DNA of 15,232 bases from Cloacimonetes bacterium UBA5456 (lineage in GTDB: Bacteria > Cloacimonadota > Cloacimonadia > Cloacimonadales > Cloacimonadaceae), in the NCBI GenBank assembly GCA_002427325.1, contig DIQS01000022.1, positions 1 through 15,232 of the forward strand, written 5' to 3'. The notes below the pieces were generated by a model. It had not been told where the DNA came from and did no database searches. It saw nothing but the letters and a program-made list of their open reading frames with translations. Shown here piece by piece: positions 1-6,186 of the stretch. Within the stretch, counting starts at the first letter, position 1; every line of letters starts with the position of its first letter. The translations under genes were made by a program, and so were the position numbers.

Positions 1-387
1 TCGGTTTTTTGTGGGAATGCCTGCACCTTCGAGTTTGAGCTGGTTAAATCTGAGCCTTTTTTCATAATAGTATTTCTTTCGGAGCTCGTCAGATAGTGGG
101 AGGTAATAATCTTGATAGTCAGCAAGTAAAGAAATCAATGCATCTACATCATCTCTTATAACGCGATAGGCATTGATTAACTCGGAATTGATATCGCTGA
201 TATAAGCCTCATCTATATCATAGTGATTCAACACATCAAACAAAACGGCACCACCGCCGACAAATGGCTCTGCATAACGCTGAATCTTGCTTCCCAATTC
301 TCTGGGATAGTGCTTTCTTATCTCACTTAATAATTGAGACTTCCCTCCTGCCCATTTGACAAAAGGCTTCATCTTTTTCTTTACCAT
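1..387 (-). CDS. DNA adenine methyltransferase (Dam/D12 class), C-terminus cut off by window edge
   Basis: Partial gene: 129 codons are open from an ATG at 387 to base 1 with no stop. The protein should transfer a methyl group from S-adenosylmethionine to adenine N6 in a short DNA site. Seen directly: the motif WAGGK at residues 12-16, the SAM-binding motif EPFVGGGAVLF at 40-50, and ISDIN at 63-67 followed by ELINAY. This is the order expected at the N-terminus of D12-class methyltransferases. The catalytic DPPY-type motif would lie beyond the window, so activity cannot be judged. The start is supported by AGGAG at 398-402, 10 nt upstream; a second ATG a few bases earlier is out of frame and stops at once. 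A separate promoter candidate lies upstream (436-465). It could be an orphan regulator of methylation or the modification half of a restriction system; the neighbouring small gene hints at the latter. Confidence 0.9.
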   Translation of the reverse strand, partial: MVKKKMKPFVKWAGGKSQLLSEIRKHYPRELGSKIQRYAEPFVGGGAVLFDVLNHYDIDEAYISDINSELINAYRVIRDDVDALISLLADYQDYYLPLSDELRKKYYYEKRLRFNQLKLEGAGIPTKNR

Positions 388-617
388 ATCATCCACGCTC
401 CTATCTTGATTCAGAAGTAAAATACTACTTAATGCATAGTCTCAAAACATGGCTGATTCTGTCAATGATTTAATCAGATAGCATTGGACGGTAAAGCCAA
501 AAAATATCGCTTGTGCCTTCTTGATTATCTTTGATATCGGACAAAGTGCCAGCTTTCTATCCCGCCGTGGAACTTCCCCGTTACCCATGAAACCGTAAAG
601 AACTGTGCGCAGCTCAT
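388..617. other. Gap between small accessory gene and methyltransferase
   Basis: This 230-bp stretch has no convincing gene. On the minus strand one frame stays open for about 58 codons directly after the stop of the upstream small gene, but it has no ribosome site and no motif I recognise. It could be chance or decayed coding sequence. The candidate promoter of the methyltransferase lies inside. Confidence 0.4.
436..465 (-). promoter_or_regulatory. Candidate sigma70-type promoter for the methyltransferase
   Basis: On the minus strand a perfect TTGACA (465-460) is followed after 18 nt by GACTAT (441-436), a weak -10 element with 3 of 6 consensus bases. Transcription would start near 429 and give a leader of about 40 nt before the ATG at 387. 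Only the -35 element is strong. Confidence 0.35.
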
Positions 618-1028
618 CTAATTTCTGATCTTAAAATACTCCTCAACTCTGCTCACAATCGCTATTCTCATCTTATGCGCATATTGTGAGTCTTCAAAAC
701 ACATGTCTTCCAATCTAAGCTCAAAATGTCCATCTTTGAGAAAGAACGGGGCTTCAAGATGCTTTATGGGATTCTTTTTTATAAAGCTGATCACCCTTTT
801 CAAGCCCCAGTGTTGCATATCTCTATTTCCCGGTTCAGTCAGGTCTAAGGAATAAGGCTCTTGCGCATAAGTTTTCCGAAAGTCCCGAGCAAGCTCTTCC
901 AAGCTCAGTCTTCGCTTGATGTTATTATCTTTCACAAAAGACAGCATAAGCCCCATCTTGTAAGACTTTTGCATGCGCGTCTTGTTTATGATATCGATCA
1001 GATCGCTGAAAGGATATATGTTGTTCAT
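618..1028 (-). CDS. Small protein resembling the accessory domain of restriction/helicase proteins
   Basis: A 136-residue soluble protein with no signal peptide or membrane segment. I do not recognise a named family with certainty. The order of features is KSYKMGLMLSF near the N-terminus, LSLEELARDFR about 25 residues later, an FIKKNPIKHLE stretch, and a final EEYFKIR. From memory this resembles a domain attached to large SF2-helicase or HNH-nuclease restriction proteins (KSYK..LLLALL, then LEELA..F, then NP, then YF). I prefer the ATG at 1028 over the one at 1043 because GGGAG at 1037-1041 sits 8 nt before it, whereas the upstream ATG overlaps that ribosome site. It lies upstream of the adenine methyltransferase on the same strand, suggesting a defence or restriction context. 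It could be a free-standing subunit or the surviving piece of a larger, lost protein. Confidence 0.65.
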   Translation of the reverse strand: MNNIYPFSDLIDIINKTRMQKSYKMGLMLSFVKDNNIKRRLSLEELARDFRKTYAQEPYSLDLTEPGNRDMQHWGLKRVISFIKKNPIKHLEAPFFLKDGHFELRLEDMCFEDSQYAHKMRIAIVSRVEEYFKIRN

Positions 1029-1295
1029 TTCGCTGTCTCCCATTTTGAGTCATCTCATTTCAATGATTTGACACTAAGCTCAATTCGATTTATCTGTCAA
1101 CTCTTTCTTTACTCATTTTTCCTCAGCCAAGCCACATCCTTTGCCTCCCCATCATACCCCATAACCCCCTATTTACCACACTGATACCACACATTTCCCC
1201 ATTTTAAACCTCTTTTCCCATTTTCCAAACCCCCTCTAAGCCCTTGCTTCCCTATTGATTACCGCTTAGTGTCCGCTCATGATATGCTCATGCTC

Positions 1296-1328
1296 ATGAC
1301 CACATCATGACCACATCATGACCATATC
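1296..1328. repeat. 11-bp tandem repeat, three copies
   Basis: ATGACCACATC occurs at 1296-1306 and 1307-1317, followed by a third copy with one change (ATGACCATATC) at 1318-1328. It sits about 200 bp upstream of the promoter of the beta-barrel gene. The array may be a simple slippage product or a set of protein-binding sites on one DNA face; the 11-bp period is close to one helical turn. Confidence 0.85.
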
Positions 1329-1522
1329 TCTATAAGGAAGACTCGGAAAACTTGCCTCCGGCAGAGGAAAATAATACGCATTTTTCGCCTCGATCTCAAA
1401 AAAAGATTGATGTCTCTTGAAAATGATAGAAAAGCGTATGAACAGCTGTTTTCTCCGAGCTGATAAGCCACATAATCTCTTTAATCTGAAAGTCCTATCT
1501 GCATCACCTCCCACGATTTAGC

Positions 1523-1550
1523 TTGACAAGCCACGCGCACGCATTATCCT
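1523..1550 (+). promoter_or_regulatory. Sigma70-type promoter for the beta-barrel gene
   Basis: A perfect TTGACA at 1523-1528 is followed after 16 nt by TATCCT at 1545-1550 (4 of 6 consensus bases). The predicted start near 1557 gives a short leader just ahead of the AGGAG at 1567-1571. Confidence 0.6.
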
Positions 1551-1578
1551 GAAGCCAGAAAGTTCAAGGAGTGTCCCC

Positions 1579-2100
1579 ATGAAAAAAGCATTTCTCATTA
1601 TCTTTATCACTTTATTTGCAACAGTCGTGTTCGCATTCCCAGCCGGCAGCTTCAATCTCGGCGGTCAGGCGAGCTTTTCTTCACAAAAAGGGGTATCGGA
1701 TGCATCTGCGTTGAACACACTTTCTTTGAGCCCCACTATTGGCTATTTTTTCAAGAACAATCTATCTACCGATCTGCTATTTGCTTACACATCCTCTTCC
1801 CAAGCTAAGGTTAAGCATGAGCTTGTGGCTTATGGTATAGGAACGCGCTATTTTCTGGGAATGGGAAATAATAAGCTTTACGCCGGATTGGGCTTGTTTC
1901 GTGAATATAAAACATACAAATTGCCCTCTTGGGATAAGACCGAGAAGCTCACATGTATGAGCGCAAAAGCTGGATTTCTCTTACCCCTATCGGAGAGCGT
2001 ATATCTCGATTTAGGCACGATTTTTGACTTTAGCATCCAATATGAAGAATACACAAACTTCGGTATAAATCTCGGATTGCAGGTCTTCAAGCCCTTATAG
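1579..2100 (+). CDS. Secreted outer-membrane beta-barrel protein, porin-like
   Basis: A 173-residue protein with a clear signal peptide: MKK, a hydrophobic core, and probable cleavage after VVFA at residue 19. The mature part alternates polar and hydrophobic residues in short strands, with Gly- and aromatic-rich turns such as YGIGTRYFLGMG and LYAGLGLF. It ends in a beta strand (NFGINLGLQVFKPL). This pattern is typical of small 8-strand outer-membrane barrels of the OmpA/OmpX-like porin group. The role may be structural or adhesive; substrate and partners cannot be read from sequence. The start is supported by AGGAG 7 nt upstream and by the promoter just before it. It appears to be transcribed alone, since hairpins follow the stop and the next gene is on the opposite strand. 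Nothing links it to the downstream sugar operon except proximity. Confidence 0.8.
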   Translation: MKKAFLIIFITLFATVVFAFPAGSFNLGGQASFSSQKGVSDASALNTLSLSPTIGYFFKNNLSTDLLFAYTSSSQAKVKHELVAYGIGTRYFLGMGNNKLYAGLGLFREYKTYKLPSWDKTEKLTCMSAKAGFLLPLSESVYLDLGTIFDFSIQYEEYTNFGINLGLQVFKPL

Positions 2101-2417
2101 ACCAAAGGAATAATATTCAACAAGTCCACCCCTGCTGTTTTCTGCGGGGGGGGGCACCTATAAAAATATATAGGCGAGGGAGTTCTGCGTTTTATCTGAT
2201 AAGATACTTTAATAATGGTTTGATAAGTGATGGAAGTGCTAAGCTTTTCGCCGCTGTAGAAAATAAAATTTGGGTTCGGTTTTTTCGCCAAAATATTAGT
2301 TGCATTGATATTTAGTTATTATTTATGATTAATTGTCATCAAACGTGGACAAAAAGTCATTGATATCTTAGCTATATGGCATGCTATGTGATCATTTCCC
2401 ATAGATATCCATGGGCC
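2101..2417. other. Intergenic region between convergent genes
   Basis: About 317 bp between the plus-strand beta-barrel gene and the terminator of the minus-strand regulator-like gene. It holds the tandem hairpins and the G9 tract. The rest is AT-rich sequence with a short dyad, CCCAT (2398-2402) against ATGGG (2411-2415). No coding sequence is supported. Confidence 0.6.
2129..2174 (+). terminator. Tandem hairpins after the beta-barrel gene, possible terminator
   Basis: Two dyads follow the stop at 2100. The first pairs CCCC (2129-2132) and GC (2134-2135) with GC (2144-2145) and GGGG (2146-2149), with one bulged T and an 8-nt loop. The second is a perfect CCTATA/TATAGG (2157-2162 with 2169-2174) around an AAAATA loop. 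Neither has a run of T directly after it, so intrinsic termination is uncertain. Nine G in a row occur at 2146-2154. Confidence 0.3.
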
Positions 2418-2457
2418 AAAAAATGTCCCCGCAGGATATTTGGATTCCCACGGGGAC
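2418..2457 (-). terminator. Rho-independent terminator of the 202-residue protein gene
   Basis: Read on the minus strand, GTCCCCG (2457-2451) pairs perfectly with CGGGGAC (2431-2425). The stem continues inward with GGGA against TCCT including wobble pairs and closes on a loop of about 9 nt. Six T (plus-strand A at 2418-2423) follow after one base. It lies 26 nt beyond the stop codon at 2483. This strong structure supports transcription from the minus strand and argues against the short plus-strand frame that overlaps it. Confidence 0.8.
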
Positions 2458-2482
2458 GGAGGTTTGCTTGGAAGGTAAAGAT

Positions 2483-3091
2483 TTAGAGCACTATTATCTC
2501 GTGATCCGAAGGGATATATTGAAAATAAGTGCCGCGAATAATTTGACGGTTGAGGATGCGCGCCAGATCAGGGAATACGGTGCCAATCTCTTCTATTACC
2601 CTGATTAAGCGGCGTCCCACCGTCTTTTTGAGAGTCAAAGTTTCGGAATTGTTCACTCTAATATTCCCCCGAGGCGTGAGTACCTCTTTGAGATATTGAA
2701 TGAGCATCTCTTTTTCTTCGATAAGTTCGTCAAGAGCGCTATAATCGTTACTCATTCTCAACTCTGCCTCGTGTTGTATAAGGACAACGAGACGTTCTTT
2801 GACCTCACGGAGCGTGCGAGGATCGCAGAATAAATCAGCATCATTGGCACCAAGGATGGAAATGCCCGGCCCCTCATTGCTACTCGCGAGGAGGTCTCCA
2901 AAGACGTGGTTCATAGTTTCTTGCTGAGAGTTTGAAGTGACGAAAGACTTGAAAGGATAGACCTTTTCGGGGTTCCTGAGAAGCTCCAAAAGTTGGCTCC
3001 ATCCCTTCTTATAACGAAAATCGTGGCTCTTGCCATCGTGTTGGATCGTGACGTTTTTGCCTTTGCGGGCAATCTTTGTTGCTGAATGCAT
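2483..3091 (-). CDS. Stand-alone module related to C-terminal region of AAA/cyclase-type regulators
   Basis: A 202-residue soluble protein. Near the N-terminus is a basic beta-hairpin-like start, then YKKGWSQLLELLRNPEKVY (27-45). From about 90 to 136 lies a charged helical, coiled-coil-like stretch (DPRTLREVKERL, then LDELIEEKEMLIQYLKEVL). A conserved-looking end follows: GRRLIRVIEEIGTVFPDLARIL, then IIRGTYFQYIPSD (184-196). From memory, the same series (KG-x-YLA-x-LLxxPG, D-x-x-YRxRLxEL, then P-x-LGxHLxxxIxTGxxCxYxPD) closes many large AAA-ATPase, cyclase or LuxR-type regulators; here it is encoded alone. I take ATG 3091 rather than 3106 because GGAGG (3100-3104) lies 8 nt upstream and overlaps the earlier ATG. 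It is divergent from the sugar operon and could regulate it, but no DNA-binding helix-turn-helix is obvious. Confidence 0.75.
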   Translation of the reverse strand: MHSATKIARKGKNVTIQHDGKSHDFRYKKGWSQLLELLRNPEKVYPFKSFVTSNSQQETMNHVFGDLLASSNEGPGISILGANDADLFCDPRTLREVKERLVVLIQHEAELRMSNDYSALDELIEEKEMLIQYLKEVLTPRGNIRVNNSETLTLKKTVGRRLIRVIEEIGTVFPDLARILNRQIIRGTYFQYIPSDHEIIVL

Positions 3092-3142
3092 GTTCATATC
3101 CTCCATATGTATATATAATCATTAAAGATACAGCATGGATAC

Positions 3143-3171
3143 AACATAATTACTGATAATAATAATGTCAA
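3143..3171 (-). promoter_or_regulatory. Promoter of the 202-residue protein gene
   Basis: On the minus strand TTGACA (3171-3166) is followed after exactly 17 nt by TATGTT (3148-3143), with 4 of 6 consensus bases. The predicted start near 3136 gives a leader of about 45 nt carrying GGAGG at 3104-3100. Confidence 0.6.
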
Positions 3172-3514
3172 TATAAATCTTAGCTTATTATTGCTGCATT
3201 TCATGGAAAGGATGGAGCTCGTAGTGATGATAATAAGGTGTATGATTATGATGGAATGGATTATGTGGGACTCTTTATTTGGTAATGAATTATATTAAGT
3301 AATAATCATATTATTAGGGACATGATTCAATGAATGTAATGCGGATCGAACGGATGGGACAGTTCTTCACGGATTGATTCTTATGGAATGAGAGATTATA
3401 ACGATTGTTAGATTCGACAGGTCTCCGTGTCTAATTTAACGGGAATAAAAAAATCGCTTTCTCAGGAAACAGGATATTGACCGTCTAAAGATGGGATGCG
3501 CGTTGCGTATGGTT

Positions 3515-3530
3515 GTAGGAAAAAGCCTAC
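3515..3530. other. Small GTAGG/CCTAC hairpin
   Basis: A perfect 5-bp stem, GTAGG (3515-3519) with CCTAC (3526-3530), around a 6-nt A-rich loop (AAAAAG), in the long non-coding region before the sugar operon. No T-run follows and no known RNA family is recognised. Confidence 0.35.
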
Positions 3531-3648
3531 TAAAATCAGCGGTGCGGCCGGCTAAATCCATCGTTATTAAGGCGTTAGCTATTATCTAATCAGCGTTTTG
3601 GAGACTTGGCAATGAAAGTTATATCGCGATAGCAGCGAAGCTCCTCTT

Positions 3649-3674
3649 GTAGCTCGTAAATGTGGTAGCTCGTA
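3649..3674 (+). repeat. Direct repeat GTAGCTCGTA upstream of the sugar operon
   Basis: The 10-mer GTAGCTCGTA occurs at 3649-3658 and again at 3665-3674, starts 16 nt apart. A third GTAGCT overlaps at 3672-3677. The copies lie about 30-55 nt upstream of the candidate -35 element, a position fit for activator or repressor binding. They could also be part of a dispersed genomic repeat. Confidence 0.7.
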
Positions 3675-3677
3675 GCT

Positions 3678-3690
3678 GTGACGAAGTCAC
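3678..3690. promoter_or_regulatory. Operator-like inverted repeat upstream of the sugar operon
   Basis: A perfect GTGAC-GAA-GTCAC dyad lies 14 nt before the candidate -35 TTGACA. It could bind a dimeric regulator. The arms are short, so chance is not excluded. Confidence 0.4.
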
Positions 3691-3704
3691 CCCACTAAAA
3701 CTTC

Positions 3705-3732
3705 TTGACAAATCACTGCACAAATTTGCAAT
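3705..3732 (+). promoter_or_regulatory. Candidate promoter of the sugar operon, predicting a leaderless transcript
   Basis: A perfect TTGACA at 3705-3710 is followed after 16 nt by TGCAAT at 3727-3732 (4 of 6 consensus bases). The expected start at about 3739-3740 coincides with the ATG of the first gene, which has no Shine-Dalgarno sequence. Confidence 0.45.
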
Positions 3733-3739
3733 GTAAATC

Positions 3740-6184
3740 ATGAAAAAAGTTATGCGTTTCCTTCTTTTTCTTATGTTGCTGAATCAGGGCTTGATTCTTT
3801 TTGCAGTGGAAAAGCCGGTTATACTCAAGGTTTTTGAGTTGCCTGATCCTCGGCACACCGATGCATATTCAAAGGCCAATCTCGCTGTGGTTCAAGCATT
3901 TCGCGAGAAATTTCCGCATATTGAACTTCGGGCTTTTTCCGGTATAAAGATTGAGGGCATGGAGATGGACTCGGGTCCTCTCTTGGCGATTGCCGGCGGA
4001 GTTGCTCCTGACGTGATCTATGTAAACTTCCGCCAGAGTGATACTTATATCCAAAAGAATTTGCTTTATCCACTGGATGAATTCATCGCTGAAGAAGCGG
4101 ATGATCTCCTGGATTTGCGCGTTGAGAAGCCGGTTTGGCAGGTGATTCAGCGTAAGAAAAAAGGCGAGACTGAGGAGAAGATCTGGGCACTGCCCTATGA
4201 GACCTTGGTGCGCGTTTTGATGTATCGCAAGGATCTTTTCCGTAAGGCGGGATTGGATCCAAATCGTCCTCCGCGTGACTGGGAGGAATTTCGCGACTAT
4301 GCCCAAAGGCTCACCGATCCACAGGCTGGGGTATTTGGGACGATGTTTGCAATCGGGACTCAGAGCTCTTATGACTGGCTCCCTTTGCTTTGGGCGGCGG
4401 GCGGTGATGCGGTGGTCTATGATGAGGAAAAAGACCGTTGGGAAGCGACTTTTGCCTCTGAAGCGGGCGTGGATGCAATGCAATATTATCTGCAATTAGC
4501 CGGCGAGGAGTGGACGGACAAGACCGGACGCAAACAGCGCGGCTATGCGATGCGCGATGGAGATTGGGGCAACATGTGGAGTGACGGCAAGATCGCCATG
4601 CGCAACGACTATCTTTCCCAGCAAAATATGGGCGGACGCTATGATCCTAACTTATATGGCTTTGCGCCGAGTCCTGCTGGACCTTCCGGCTATGGCGGCA
4701 GTGAAATAAATTGCCGCATGATGGGCATCTTTTCCGGCGCAGGTTTTCAAAATAATGGCGGTTTGGGCGATAGAGATCCTGAGGCGGTGCGTCGTGCAGC
4801 CTGGGAATATATCAAGTTTTATGATAGTGAAGAGGCGCGTCAGATTCGCCTCAAGGTGATGATAGAAAGCGGCTATGGTCGCATGCAAAACCCCGTTTAC
4901 CTGAAGCGTTATGGCTATGAAGATTATCTTCGCTATGCGCCGCAGGGCTGGCTGGAAACCTTTGAAAAGGCGATGGCTGAAGGCAAGCCGGAGCCCTATG
5001 GCGACAATTGTCAGAAAGTTTATGAATTCATGACATTTCCCTTGGAGATGCTGGTTGGTCAGGACATGAGCGGCAAGCTTCCAATTGAAGAAGACGCACG
5101 CCGAACGGAGATCATGAAGGTGCTGAGTGCGGCGCAGGAGAGGACAAATATGGAGATGATCGGCAGTCTGAGTGCTGCCGAACAGTTGAGGCGAGAGCGC
5201 ATTGCGGCGATCTTTGCTGCACTGATTATCTTTGTTTTTGGCTTCAGTATTTGGCGTGTATTCAAGATTCTCAGTCCGGAGGTGAAGGTACCAAAGCGGC
5301 TCACCACCAGTGCTAAGACCTGGACAATCTTTCTTTTAGCACCGGCGGTGATCCTAATCCTGATGTGGAAATATATGCCCTTGATCAGTGGGAGCGTGAT
5401 GGCGGTTCAGGATTATAACCTCGTGGGCGCAAGCAAGTTCGTCGGATTGGCAAATCTGGCGGAATTGCTCTTTGACGCCTCGTGGTGGTCATCGGTGCTA
5501 AAAACGCTGTATTACATGGCCCTCAGCCTCGGTTTGGGCTTCTTTTCGCCCATCATCCTCGCCATACTCTTGCAAGAGGTTTCGCGCGGGAAAATCCTCT
5601 ATCGTGTGCTGTTTTATCTCCCTGCGGTCATCAGCGGGGTGATAGTCATCTATCTTTGGAAATTGCTCTATAATCCCAGTGACAGCGGTGCTTTGAACCA
5701 GATCTTGATGTTCTTTGGGCTGCCGAAAAGTGCGTGGATCCAAAATGAAAAGCTGGCTATGCTCTGCGTGGTCTTGCCCACCGTTTGGGCGGGTTTGGGT
5801 CCCGGAAGCCTGATCTATCTCGCCGCGCTGAAAAGCATCCCCAATGAACTCTATGAGGCGGCGGAGATCGACGGTACGGGCTTTATCGGCAAGATACGCC
5901 ATATTGTGCTCCCCAGTCTCAAAGCACTGATAATCATACAATTGATCGCTGCATTTATCGTTGCGGCGCAATCCAGCGACTTCATCCTGATCATGACCTT
6001 TGGTGGGCCCAATGAAGCGACGCGAGTTGCAGATTTGATGATCTTTGAAAAGGCGTATTTGTATTTGAATTTCGGACTCGCCACAACTATGGCGTGGATG
6101 CTGAGCCTCTTGCTCATGGGCTTTACCGTGATGCAAATTAAGCATATTTCCAAGATGGAATTTAGAACGGCGGGGGAGGATTAA
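3740..6184 (+). CDS. Sugar ABC transporter: solute-binding protein fused to MalF-like permease
   Basis: An 814-residue fusion. Residues 1-22 are a hydrophobic signal or anchor with no lipobox cysteine. Residues about 25-480 are a family 1 (MalE/UgpB-like) extracellular solute-binding domain, including VIYVNFRQSDTY, WALPYETLVRVLMYRKDLF and a Trp/Tyr-rich ligand region. A membrane segment at about 488-508 leads into a basic, cytoplasmic-looking linker (KILSPEVKVPKR). A six-helix CUT1 permease follows at about 525-800, carrying the EAA loop that docks the ATPase (YEAAEIDGTGFIGKIRHIVLP, 705-725). The binding domain would be held outside the membrane, tethered to the pore. An in-frame TAA at 3734-3736 fixes the start downstream of it; the ATG at 3740 lacks a Shine-Dalgarno site. 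The gene opens a six-gene operon and its stop lies 2 nt before the next ATG. The glycosidases that follow suggest mannose/GlcNAc oligosaccharides as cargo. Typical CUT1 systems make these two parts as separate proteins of about 400 and 300 residues. Confidence 0.9.
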   Translation: MKKVMRFLLFLMLLNQGLILFAVEKPVILKVFELPDPRHTDAYSKANLAVVQAFREKFPHIELRAFSGIKIEGMEMDSGPLLAIAGGVAPDVIYVNFRQSDTYIQKNLLYPLDEFIAEEADDLLDLRVEKPVWQVIQRKKKGETEEKIWALPYETLVRVLMYRKDLFRKAGLDPNRPPRDWEEFRDYAQRLTDPQAGVFGTMFAIGTQSSYDWLPLLWAAGGDAVVYDEEKDRWEATFASEAGVDAMQYYLQLAGEEWTDKTGRKQRGYAMRDGDWGNMWSDGKIAMRNDYLSQQNMGGRYDPNLYGFAPSPAGPSGYGGSEINCRMMGIFSGAGFQNNGGLGDRDPEAVRRAAWEYIKFYDSEEARQIRLKVMIESGYGRMQNPVYLKRYGYEDYLRYAPQGWLETFEKAMAEGKPEPYGDNCQKVYEFMTFPLEMLVGQDMSGKLPIEEDARRTEIMKVLSAAQERTNMEMIGSLSAAEQLRRERIAAIFAALIIFVFGFSIWRVFKILSPEVKVPKRLTTSAKTWTIFLLAPAVILILMWKYMPLISGSVMAVQDYNLVGASKFVGLANLAELLFDASWWSSVLKTLYYMALSLGLGFFSPIILAILLQEVSRGKILYRVLFYLPAVISGVIVIYLWKLLYNPSDSGALNQILMFFGLPKSAWIQNEKLAMLCVVLPTVWAGLGPGSLIYLAALKSIPNELYEAAEIDGTGFIGKIRHIVLPSLKALIIIQLIAAFIVAAQSSDFILIMTFGGPNEATRVADLMIFEKAYLYLNFGLATTMAWMLSLLLMGFTVMQIKHISKMEFRTAGED

Positions 6185-6186
6185 GC

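Larger units (their letters stand above)
1044..1578. other. Gene-poor region with C-rich, G-poor tract and tandem repeat
   Basis: About 535 bp between divergent genes. From about 1100 to 1245 the plus strand is strikingly C/T/A-rich and nearly free of G (roughly six G in about 145 nt). An 11-bp tandem repeat follows at 1296-1328, and a promoter for the beta-barrel gene lies at 1523-1550. A minus-strand TTGACA at 1100-1095 could belong to a promoter for the small gene ending at 618, but no good -10 follows. A 69-codon minus-strand open frame at 1305-1514 lacks support and appears spurious. Confidence 0.6.
3107..3739. other. Divergent regulatory region upstream of the sugar operon
   Basis: About 630 bp without a supported gene. 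It holds the minus-strand promoter (3143-3171), a small hairpin GTAGG/CCTAC at 3515-3530, three copies of AGCTCGTA (3216, 3651, 3667), a GTGAC/GTCAC dyad at 3678-3690 and the plus-strand promoter candidate at 3705-3732. The left part is AT-rich. A short frame ending near 3282 reads like protein but has no start or ribosome site. Confidence 0.6.

Noticed and set aside
444..617. Open minus-strand frame after the small accessory gene
   Set aside because: About 58 codons without a stop can occur by chance; no start, ribosome site or motif supports translation.
1305..1514. Minus-strand 69-codon open frame
   Set aside because: No recognisable motif. Its C-terminal end is encoded by the tandem repeat, and it runs through the leader region of the beta-barrel promoter.
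1878..2291. Minus-strand 137-codon open frame
   Set aside because: It overlaps the beta-barrel coding sequence and its hairpins, and its composition is that of a shadow frame.
2411..2608. Plus-strand 65-codon open frame
   Set aside because: Its first codons lie inside the minus-strand terminator hairpin, it has no ribosome site, and it overlaps the end of the well-supported 202-residue minus-strand gene.
3195..3282. Short plus-strand frame reading GARSDDNKVYDYDGMDYVG before a TAA
   Set aside because: It looks protein-like but has an upstream TAG, no start codon with a ribosome site and no known motif. It may be a remnant or chance.
3107..3739. Riboswitch or structured leader before the sugar operon
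   Set aside because: The only hairpins are short and isolated, no known aptamer core is recognised, and the predicted transcript start leaves no leader.
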